DNA from: 2-01-FULL-49-10 sp041652335
GTDB taxonomy: Bacteria; Patescibacteriota; Kazan-3B-28; UBA10110
Reading direction: 5' to 3'
DNA: 19,432 bases
Assembly: GCA_041652335.1 (NCBI GenBank)
Contig: JBAZHL010000011.1
Coordinates: 1-19,432 of the forward strand
Shown here: positions 13,621 through 19,432 of the stretch, piece after piece
Layout: each line of letters opens with the position of its first letter
Numbering within the stretch: position 1 is the stretch's first letter
Program-made: the position numbers and the translations under genes
Notes under the pieces: model-generated
What the model saw: only the letters and a program-made list of their open reading frames with translations
Databases searched by the model: none
What the model was told of the DNA's origin: nothing

Positions 13621-15192
13621 TTAAGATTCCTTGAGAATAACTTGCTCGTTTTCGGTCAAACCGCCAATCACTTCCGCATCCACATCGCCTAACAAGCCGA
13701 TCTCCACGTTTTTCTCGATCGCTTTATTGTCTTGCAATACTTTGACGCGATAACTATCGCCCTCTTTGATCAGTGACCGACGCGGTACCACTAATACATC
13801 GGGGCGACTATCGGTGATGATCTCCAAGTCGGCCGTTAACGAAGAGAACAGATCGGCCACCGACTGATTAAACAGAATAGTAGCTTTGTAGTTAACCACA
13901 CCCATGATGATAGTAGCGGCCGGGTCAATGGTAGCCACCGTGCCATCGGCGGTTACGTTAGGCAGTGCGTCAAATTTGATCTTTACCTCCTGCCCCACCC
14001 TGACCTTGCTTAGCTCTGTCTCGGAGATATTGGCCTCAACCTTAAATTCGCTGGCGGTCTCTAATACCACAACCGGTTGCCCCATCGAGCTTAACTCGGC
14101 TGGTTTAGCATTGAGGGTTACTACCCGGCCATCAATGGGCGCTTTAAGGGTCGCTTGAGCGATCTGAACTTGAATAGCTTGTAGGGCAGCTGAGCTGGCA
14201 GACACCTGCGCAGCGGCTGATTGAATGTCGGCTGAAAGCGCTGGGGCTAAAGACTGAGAGCGCTGTGCGGACGCCAACGAATAAGAAGCTTCAGCCGCAT
14301 TGACCGCTAACTGCGCGCTATTGATCTTCATATCTGCGCCACTACCGGCGCTATTGTAAGCCGCTTGGGCGGAATTTAAAGCCGATCTCGCATTATCCAA
14401 CTGAGCTTTGGCACCTGCTCGTTCGGCGTCGCTCCCCCGCAGAGCCGACTGATATTGAGCCTGAGCTATGTTGTAGGCCGAAGAGGCACTGTAAAGATTG
14501 GATGAAGCTTGCTGCAGTTCAGCCAAAGTGGCATGTCCCAAATTATAGGCTGACAGTACTTGGTTATAGTAGTTTTGAGCATTACTAAAGGCAGTTTGGG
14601 CATTGCTTAAACTCACCCGAGCTACCTCAGCAGATTGGCTGATCACTCCCTGCCCAGCGCTATAACTATTAAGGGCGTTCTGATAAGCTCTCTGTGCATT
14701 CTCTAACGCTACCCGCGCATTGCTGATCTCCAGGTCGCGAGCACGGTAAGCATCCTGCAATTGAGACCTGGCATTCTCTAAGGCCACTCGAGCAGTATCC
14801 AGGCCACGATCCAGCACACTAATGTCAGCCGATCGCAACGGGCTCTGTGCCCTGGCTAACATCGCTCTGGCCGCGGTCACCGAGGCACCAGCCTGGGCCG
14901 CTTGGCGATTTAAAATATCGGTATTGAGAGCTACTAAGAGGTCTCCCTTTTTAACCACGCTCCCAACCTTGACCGCCACGGTTTTGATAATACCGGGAGA
15001 GAGGAAGCCTAACTCTAAACTTTGGCCGCTGATCACCGAACCGGACACCGAAACCGTACTGCTGACCTCACCTCGCTTAACCGAGTAGAGCTCGTAGACT
15101 GGTTGCTTGGCAAATGGCTTCCATACCCCAAAAACAATGGTAGGGATCACCACTAAAACGACTAAGCCGATTATCCAAAAACGTGCTTTCAT
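13621..15192 (-). CDS. Membrane-fusion (MacA/HlyD-like) protein with a very long Ala-rich helical hairpin
   Basis: 523 aa. One N-terminal membrane helix (about 5-24) is followed by the first half of a lipoyl-like domain (VSGSVISGQSLELGFLSPGI, VKVGSVVKKGDLL), a long Ala/Gln/Asn-rich helical hairpin (about 85-340), the second lipoyl half (ATLKAPIDGRVV), and C-terminal beta domains ending in GGLTENEQVIL. The hairpin is roughly twice the usual MacA length and has internal repeats (ARVALENA twice, and many SAQ/NAQ-x-AY units). Such proteins bridge the permease to outer layers. In a bacterium probably lacking a classical outer membrane, the long hairpin may span the wall or S-layer (inference). First gene of the operon; no Shine-Dalgarno. 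Confidence 0.93.
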   Translation of the reverse strand: MKARFWIIGLVVLVVIPTIVFGVWKPFAKQPVYELYSVKRGEVSSTVSVSGSVISGQSLELGFLSPGIIKTVAVKVGSVVKKGDLLVALNTDILNRQAAQAGASVTAARAMLARAQSPLRSADISVLDRGLDTARVALENARSQLQDAYRARDLEISNARVALENAQRAYQNALNSYSAGQGVISQSAEVARVSLSNAQTAFSNAQNYYNQVLSAYNLGHATLAELQQASSNLYSASSAYNIAQAQYQSALRGSDAERAGAKAQLDNARSALNSAQAAYNSAGSGADMKINSAQLAVNAAEASYSLASAQRSQSLAPALSADIQSAAAQVSASSAALQAIQVQIAQATLKAPIDGRVVTLNAKPAELSSMGQPVVVLETASEFKVEANISETELSKVRVGQEVKIKFDALPNVTADGTVATIDPAATIIMGVVNYKATILFNQSVADLFSSLTADLEIITDSRPDVLVVPRRSLIKEGDSYRVKVLQDNKAIEKNVEIGLLGDVDAEVIGGLTENEQVILKES

Positions 15193-15216
15193 AATGATTA
15201 ATTAGGTATGTTCACT

Positions 15217-15245
15217 ATTCTAATCCCAACCTGACTTCTGGTCAA
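15217..15245 (-). promoter_or_regulatory. Predicted promoter of the exporter operon
   Basis: -35 TTGACC (15245-15240, 5 of 6), 17-nt spacer, -10 TAGAAT (15222-15217, 5 of 6). The start would be near 15210, giving an 18-nt leader before the membrane-fusion gene. This is the best-matching promoter in the window. Confidence 0.7.
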
Positions 15246-15261
15246 CTGCCCCCAAAAATCC

Positions 15262-15385
15262 CTTTACCCCGTTAGAGGTCCGACAGAGTTAGAATAACCT
15301 CTACCGTATTTGTGGTAAACGAACGGCGCTCAGCTTAATTTCACTCCACTTGTAAGCTATCCGGGCAACCTCTAACGGGGTTTAC
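15262..15385 (+). repeat. Inverted-repeat element, copy 2 (124 bp)
   Basis: It begins CTTTACCCCGTTAGAGGTC (15262-15280) and ends AACCTCTAACGGGGTTTAC (15367-15385); 14 bp of the ends are complementary. Compared with copy 1 the arms change from AGAAGT to AGAGGT on both sides, so pairing is kept. The interior is mostly different, with short shared words near GTAAA-CGA and TCCGG. It sits between the exporter and bactofilin promoters, in the opposite orientation to copy 1. Confidence 0.75.
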
Positions 15386-15409
15386 TAAACCCCCACTATC
15401 ACTTACAAT
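15381..15409 (+). promoter_or_regulatory. Predicted bactofilin promoter using the repeat-element arm
   Basis: -35 TTTACT (15381-15386, 4 of 6) overlaps the last bases of inverted-repeat copy 2. After 17 nt comes TACAAT (15404-15409, 5 of 6). The start would be near 15416, about 20 nt before the ATG. A hairpin GGGGTTT-ACT-AAACCCC straddles the -35. Confidence 0.55.
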
Positions 15410-15435
15410 GTGGCTGTCGCTTTATTAGCTTTTCT

Positions 15436-15843
15436 ATGGCTAAAGACAGAAAAGACTTTGCCGATTTTAATCAACCGGACACCCTGATCGGCAAGGAAGT
15501 TGTGGCCGAAGGCACCCTCAACAGCGAGGGCGATATCCAGATTAACGGTCAGTTTGAGGGGAAAGTAGAGGCCGCTGGCGATGTTATCGTCGGAGAACAT
15601 GCTAAAGTCAAAGCTGATATCAAAGCCAATAATGTCTACGTTTCTGGCGAGGTAGAGGGCAATATCCAAGCTACTGAGCGCTTAGAAATCTTAGAAACTG
15701 GGCGGGTCAACGGCAACGTCACCAGCCAAGCCATGTCGATCGAGCCAGGCGGTATCCTTAAGGGGAGCAGCACTATGCAAGAGACGGCCGAAACTGCTCC
15801 GGCAGCTCAACCCACCTACGAAGTGGAAGAAGAGAAAGAATAA
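15436..15843 (+). CDS. Bactofilin (polymer-forming cytoskeletal protein)
   Basis: 135 aa. A short N-terminal tail leads into TLIGKEVVAEGTLNSEGDIQINGQFEGKV, the diagnostic bactofilin start, followed by repeated beta-helix turns (residues about 18-110: VIVGEHAKVKADIKANNVYVSGEVEGNI, TGRVNGNV). The C-terminal 25 residues are acidic and disordered. Bactofilins assemble without nucleotides into filaments that organise envelope growth or cell shape. There is no membrane segment. The stop overlaps the next start by 1 nt (TAATG), so it is coupled to the diacylglycerol-kinase-like gene. Confidence 0.93.
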   Translation: MAKDRKDFADFNQPDTLIGKEVVAEGTLNSEGDIQINGQFEGKVEAAGDVIVGEHAKVKADIKANNVYVSGEVEGNIQATERLEILETGRVNGNVTSQAMSIEPGGILKGSSTMQETAETAPAAQPTYEVEEEKE

Positions 15844-16643
15844 TGTATCTTCTGCTGGTCAATCCAAAAGCCGGCAACAAACTATATCGGCGCATTGAGC
15901 GCCGGTTTATCGGTTCGCTTAATCGCCACAAGATCAAGCATAAGATCGTAATGATCGATGACCTGGCCAACACCGCCGACTTATTAAAAGATAACGTCAA
16001 GGACAACATCAAAGCGGTGGCTGCAATGGGTGGTAATGGCACGGTAACCGCCGTGATCGATGCGTTGGCAGACTATGATCTGCCTTTGGCGATCATCCCT
16101 ACCACCAAAACTAATCACCTCGCCCGTCTCTTGGGTGTCGCTAACTGGCAAGCTGGAGTTCGGTCGTTGGCTCATCACCACACTCACACCAAACGGTTGG
16201 GCAAGATCGGCCAGCGCTATTTTATGGGAGAGCTGACCATTGCTCCTAAGCGCAACCTGATCAAAAACATCTTTGGACAAAAAAGCCGCCTTAAGCGCTT
16301 CTTCGGGGTTAACCGACCGATCACTCATAAGAATCAGCACAGCGTCGCCTGCCAACTTAAACTGGATAGCGAGTTAGAGGTCAACGGACAGTTAGCCAGG
16401 TTGGACATTCGTCTGGTAGACGAGGGCAAAAAGAAGATGCGGATTCAGCTCCATACCCTAACTGAGACCGGCACTGAGGCCAGTGTACTGTGGGCCAATA
16501 AGTTGGAGGTGACCAGTAGCCTCAATATGCCCATCGTATCTGGTAACGAAACCCTGGCCAACACCCCAGCGACGATCCAGGCTGTCACCAAAACGATCGA
16601 AGTGATCCAACCTACCCCCAGAGTTAAAAAGAAGCGGGGTTGA
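15843..16643 (+). CDS. Diacylglycerol/lipid-kinase-like protein with degenerate catalytic motifs
   Basis: 266 aa. The N-terminal half matches the DAGK catalytic fold: LLLVNPKAG (residues 3-11), then AAMGGNGTV where GGDGT is expected (63-67, Asp to Asn), and PTTKTNHLARLLGV where GTGNDFAR is expected. The fold is clear, but nucleotide and metal chemistry may be lost or altered. The C-terminal half (about 110-250) would be the beta-rich second domain and is poorly conserved; the tail is basic (PRVKKKRG). Coupled to bactofilin by TAATG. It may be a lipid-binding partner of the bactofilin filament rather than an active kinase (inference). Confidence 0.8.
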   Translation: MYLLLVNPKAGNKLYRRIERRFIGSLNRHKIKHKIVMIDDLANTADLLKDNVKDNIKAVAAMGGNGTVTAVIDALADYDLPLAIIPTTKTNHLARLLGVANWQAGVRSLAHHHTHTKRLGKIGQRYFMGELTIAPKRNLIKNIFGQKSRLKRFFGVNRPITHKNQHSVACQLKLDSELEVNGQLARLDIRLVDEGKKKMRIQLHTLTETGTEASVLWANKLEVTSSLNMPIVSGNETLANTPATIQAVTKTIEVIQPTPRVKKKRG

Positions 16644-16674
16644 CCAGAGGTTAGGCAATATGATAGTTTCTACC

Positions 16675-16680
16675 TATAAT
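16675..16680 (+). promoter_or_regulatory. -10 box giving a near-leaderless infC transcript
   Basis: A perfect TATAAT ends 7 nt before the infC ATG at 16688. With TAGGCA 17 nt upstream as a 4-of-6 -35, the start point would fall at about 16686-16688. No Shine-Dalgarno precedes the ATG. Confidence 0.5.
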
Positions 16681-16687
16681 TAAGTCG

Positions 16688-17197
16688 ATGCCTCAACTAA
16701 GAGCCCGAATCAATCATCAGATCCGCGTGCCTCAGGTATTGCTTATTGATGAGAACGGCGTTCGCATCGGAGTGATCCCCACTTCCGAGGCGTTACAACG
16801 AGCTTTTAGCGCCGAACTCGATTTAGTCGAGGTCGCCGCCAACTTGCGTCCACCGGTCTGCAAGATCATGGACTTTGGCAAGTATCAATACGAGCAGGCC
16901 AAATCTCTTTCGTCTCAACGCAAGAGCCAGAAGAGCCAAGAGGAAAAAGAGATGCGGTTAGGCCTTAAGATCGACGACCACGATTTACAAACTAAATCCA
17001 AACGAGTAGATTTATTTATTAGTAAGGGACACAAGGTTAAGGTTACGGTGGTGTTCCGCGGACGAGAGATCACTCACAAGGAGTTGGGTCACGAGGTAAT
17101 GGAACGTTTCCTCAAGGCACTGACCGTTCCCTATCGCACCGACAAAGCTCCCCTACTGCAAGGAAAACAGTTGATCACTATTATTATTCCCAAATAA
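16688..17197 (+). CDS. infC: Translation initiation factor IF-3
   Basis: 169 aa, full length. The N-domain starts with RINHQIRVPQVLLIDENGVRIGV and contains ELDLVEVAANLRPPVCKIMDFGKYQYEQ, the IF-3 signature. A Lys/Gln/Ser linker follows, then the C-domain with LGLKIDDHDLQTKSKRV, FISKGHKVKVTVVFRGREITHKELG and a PLLQGKQLITIIIPK end. IF-3 binds the 30S subunit and controls start-codon fidelity. The start is ATG, unlike the AUU of E. coli. It is the first gene of infC-rpmI-rplT, joined to rpmI by TAAGATG. Confidence 0.97.
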   Translation: MPQLRARINHQIRVPQVLLIDENGVRIGVIPTSEALQRAFSAELDLVEVAANLRPPVCKIMDFGKYQYEQAKSLSSQRKSQKSQEEKEMRLGLKIDDHDLQTKSKRVDLFISKGHKVKVTVVFRGREITHKELGHEVMERFLKALTVPYRTDKAPLLQGKQLITIIIPK

Positions 17198-17198
17198 G

Positions 17199-17393
17199 AT
17201 GCCTAAGATAAAAACTCACAAAACTGCCACTAAACGATTTCAAGCTACTAAGAGTGGTAAGATCCGTCGGCGGCGCGCTATGCAAGCGCATAAGTTAACT
17301 AAAAAATCGAGTAACCGGAAACGGTCTTTCCGTAAATCAGAGAATTTAACCGGCGCTGATTTAAGCCGGGTGCGTAAAATGATCGGAGCATAA
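17199..17393 (+). CDS. rpmI: 50S ribosomal protein L35
   Basis: 64 aa, very basic, with the family start MPKIKTHKTATKRFQATKSGKI and the HKLTKKSSNRKR segment. It lies one base after the infC stop (TAAGATG) and one base before rplT (again TAAGATG). No Shine-Dalgarno is visible, so coupling to infC translation is likely. Confidence 0.97.
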   Translation: MPKIKTHKTATKRFQATKSGKIRRRRAMQAHKLTKKSSNRKRSFRKSENLTGADLSRVRKMIGA

Positions 17394-17394
17394 G

Positions 17395-17739
17395 ATGGCT
17401 AGAATTAAACGGGGCATCCTCGCCCAAAAAAAGCATAAGAAACTAAAGAAGTCCGTTAAGGGCTTTAGAACCACTCGGCGCAAGTCGGTTAAGTTAGCGC
17501 GCCAGGCCTTAATGCACGCGCTAAGCTATGCCTACCGTGATCGCAAGAAGAAGAAGTCGACCATGCGCTCCTTGTGGATAGTTAGGATCAATGCCGCCCT
17601 TCAACCAATGGGCCTCAGTTACAGCAAATTTATAGCTCAGCTTAAAGCCAACAAGGTAGAGGTCGATCGCAAGATATTGGCTCAATTGGCTCACCAGTAT
17701 CCCGAAGTATTCAGTGCGCTGGTCGCCAAGCTCAAATAA
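17395..17739 (+). CDS. rplT: 50S ribosomal protein L20
   Basis: 114 aa. The basic N-terminal extension (ARIKRGILAQKKHKKLKKSVKG) is followed by the globular part with RDRKKKKSTMRSLWIVRINAA and LSYSKFIAQLKANKVEVDRKIL, all typical of L20, an early assembly protein of the 50S subunit. GGAG lies 6 nt before the ATG. Last gene of infC-rpmI-rplT, followed 20 nt later by a strong terminator. Confidence 0.97.
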   Translation: MARIKRGILAQKKHKKLKKSVKGFRTTRRKSVKLARQALMHALSYAYRDRKKKKSTMRSLWIVRINAALQPMGLSYSKFIAQLKANKVEVDRKILAQLAHQYPEVFSALVAKLK

Positions 17740-17759
17740 CCACTTCCCCTTAGCTAATT

Positions 17760-17789
17760 AAAAGATCCCGCCATCTGGCGGGATCTTTT
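17760..17789. terminator. Bidirectional intrinsic terminator
   Basis: A perfect 13-bp stem AAAAGATCCCGCC/GGCGGGATCTTTT with loop ATCT gives a GC-rich hairpin ending in T4 on either strand. It serves rplT (stop 17739, plus) and the DUF4012 gene (stop 17803, minus). Confidence 0.92.
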
Positions 17790-17802
17790 GTAAATTATCT
17801 AA

Positions 17803-19432
17803 CTACTGGCGAAAGATCAATTTAGACAGGATCTGGTCTCGGTCAAAGGCGCCAGAAAACCAAGTCGTGTATCGGTCAGAGCTCTTGTCTTGGAAGCTTA
17901 GCTCGGCATTTAAATTAACCCGACTAATCAGAGTGGTATTAGCTAACCCAGATTGTTTCTGCACCAACAGACGATACTGAGGCTGGCCGCCAGACAGATC
18001 CAAACGGAAAGGTAAGACATACTCTATTTCGACAGTGCTGCTTGCCCCCGGTTTGGTGGTCAGCCAAAAACCAATTACCGTTTTGCCATCCGATACACTG
18101 GTGTCTAATTCTGTACCATCATCATAGCCAGCCAATTTATTTACCTTTGTTCCCGATGGCAGATACACCCGAACATAGTTTTTGTTAGGCCCGTCCGGGA
18201 ACTCTTCGGTGCCACTGTGTTGGTAGGTTAACTTTAAACTATCAATCACTGCACCGTTGCTGCTGATCGTGGCTTGATGCGCAAATTCTCGTGACATAGA
18301 TTCACTACTTTTATTGCCACCCAAATTAGACTCCACCACGTAGAGATAATCGTCAGTTGCCCCCGTTTCCCAGATCTCACCGCTAAATCCGGCAGTCTTT
18401 ACTACCCCCTCCAACTGAGAATCAGTCAGATAGACCATGACGTCTTTATTGGTCAATCGTAGTAACAATTGTTTACCGATCTCTCCCAGCTGCTTTTCAT
18501 TGGCATTAAACAGCCGATCCATAAATAACGGGGCAAAGTCCACCAATAGCTGTTTGGGGTTATAACTACCCTGTGCATCAATCTCAATATGCTTCTGGAC
18601 TTTTTCAACAAAGTTATCCGCGTCTAAATTCATACCGAACTCTGGCACATAGACGGGCCCTAAAGCTCTTAAAATATCTGTGATCACCACCGGGTTAACC
18701 GTGATCATCCCATCAACGGTGCCGCCGCCGCCTTGCTCGTAAAGTCGTTGGATCGTGCGAGCGGCAGTTGGTAGATTAGGCTCCCAGTTGGCATCTCGCA
18801 TCCCGTAATAGTAGGTTACCGCTTTTAACGGAGCGGGCAGTTCAACCTCGCTTCTCATATTCTGGCCGTCTAATCTTTGGGTGGTGTCCACAAACACACT
18901 TTCCAATTTACCCTGATACATCTCTACCAAAACGTAGCTGCCAATAAATCCACCAGTCGAACGCAACTCGTTGGGGTTTTGGTTGAGCAATAGATAGTAA
19001 CGTGGATGATTAAAACCTAATGCATCCGGCAATCGTTGGGCTACTACCGAGGCCAACTCTATCCCCTGCTTAAACTTCTGCGTCTCAGCGGCAGCTTTAG
19101 ATATCAACTCAGCATACTTATGCTCTAACCCAGCCACGCTGATCCGCCCCAATATATCTGTGGCCGACTCTACATCTCCCACCGCCTGATTGATCAATTT
19201 AGAGTTGCTCAGTAACAGTTTGCCAACCTGATACCCCACATCCTTGGCCTCATTCCCATCCTTACCCAAATTCTGCCAGTACTGAGATAACGGTAACATC
19301 GCCGTGGTAGCGTTGGTCCCGGCTCGCGCCAAATACTGGCCACTTAGTAGCACCTCCTGACCTTGTAACAACTCGGACCGCGGGAATGATAACCCCGCCA
19401 TTAAAAGAGGTTGCTGACCCAGATCCTCAAAC
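17803..19432 (-). CDS. DUF4012 protein, 5' end outside the window
   Basis: The frame stays open to the window edge (FEDLGQQPL precedes the first in-window ATG at 19401), so about 543 C-terminal residues are seen and the start is missing. The DUF4012 core is clear: RYYLLLNQNPNELRSTGGFI, a DTTQRLDG segment, YYYGMRDANWEPNLPTAART, VDGMITVNPVVITDILRALG and GPVYVPEFG. The C-terminal 150 residues form a beta-rich domain (LTYQHSGTEEFPDGPNKNY, VRVYLPSGTKV). DUF4012 proteins are frequent in CPR and some Gram-positive bacteria and are thought to act at the surface, but no function is established. It ends at the shared terminator. Confidence 0.93.
   Translation of the reverse strand, partial: FEDLGQQPLLMAGLSFPRSELLQGQEVLLSGQYLARAGTNATTAMLPLSQYWQNLGKDGNEAKDVGYQVGKLLLSNSKLINQAVGDVESATDILGRISVAGLEHKYAELISKAAAETQKFKQGIELASVVAQRLPDALGFNHPRYYLLLNQNPNELRSTGGFIGSYVLVEMYQGKLESVFVDTTQRLDGQNMRSEVELPAPLKAVTYYYGMRDANWEPNLPTAARTIQRLYEQGGGGTVDGMITVNPVVITDILRALGPVYVPEFGMNLDADNFVEKVQKHIEIDAQGSYNPKQLLVDFAPLFMDRLFNANEKQLGEIGKQLLLRLTNKDVMVYLTDSQLEGVVKTAGFSGEIWETGATDDYLYVVESNLGGNKSSESMSREFAHQATISSNGAVIDSLKLTYQHSGTEEFPDGPNKNYVRVYLPSGTKVNKLAGYDDGTELDTSVSDGKTVIGFWLTTKPGASSTVEIEYVLPFRLDLSGGQPQYRLLVQKQSGLANTTLISRVNLNAELSFQDKSSDRYTTWFSGAFDRDQILSKLIFRQ

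Noticed and set aside
11561..15385. An autonomous insertion sequence or full transposon around the exporter
   Set aside because: No transposase or recombinase gene is present, and no clear target-site duplication could be identified by eye.

Overview
The window looks like chromosomal DNA from a small-genome candidate-phylum bacterium, probably Patescibacteria/CPR. The grounds are a large DUF4012 protein, a LemA-HtpX pair, a bactofilin, tightly packed or overlapping genes and frequent absence of Shine-Dalgarno sequences. This placement is inferred from gene content. TGA is used as a normal stop, so the UGA=Gly codes of Gracilibacteria/Absconditabacteria do not apply.

Layout. Positions 1-2283 (minus) hold the first 761 codons of rpoB behind a recognisable promoter. 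A minus-strand series follows, read from high to low coordinates: a MacAB-like exporter (membrane-fusion protein, ATPase, permease; 15192-11687), secG, a membrane-anchored peptide-binding protein, then a mixed tRNA/protein block (11517-6708), and then HIT, MazG, LysM, DUF218, LemA, HtpX and a duplicated-domain lipoprotein (6687-2455). The tRNA/protein block carries seven tRNAs (Leu-UAA, Val, Leu-AAG, Phe, Gly, Cys, Leu-CAG, all with encoded CCA), a small lipoprotein, a P-loop kinase and a dCMP deaminase. On the plus strand lie bactofilin plus a degenerate diacylglycerol-kinase-like protein (15436-16643) and infC-rpmI-rplT (16688-17739). A bidirectional terminator separates these from a minus-strand DUF4012 gene cut by the window edge.

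Two non-coding systems stand out. First, three tRNA genes (Phe, Gly, Leu-CAG) are followed by short structured tails that end in a second, damaged copy of the same tRNA's 3' end. The Phe and Gly tails share a 43-nt identical block and compensated hairpins. Each of the three tails directly behind a tRNA also carries a segment complementary to the T-arm of its own tRNA. The Gly gene carries two tails in tandem. They look like miniature tRNA-targeting elements or tRNA-linked structured RNAs with no coding capacity. Second, two elements of 124-125 bp with inverted-repeat ends flank the MacAB-like operon in opposite orientations. One arm of each supplies the apparent -35 box of the gene just outside (secG and bactofilin).

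Functional reading. The window mixes core information genes (rpoB, infC-rpmI-rplT, tRNAs, secG) with envelope functions (exporter, LysM, DUF218, LemA/HtpX, bactofilin, DUF4012) and nucleotide handling (MazG, kinase, dCMP deaminase, HIT). The tRNA genes sit between and even overlap protein genes, so processing of mixed tRNA-mRNA transcripts is likely.
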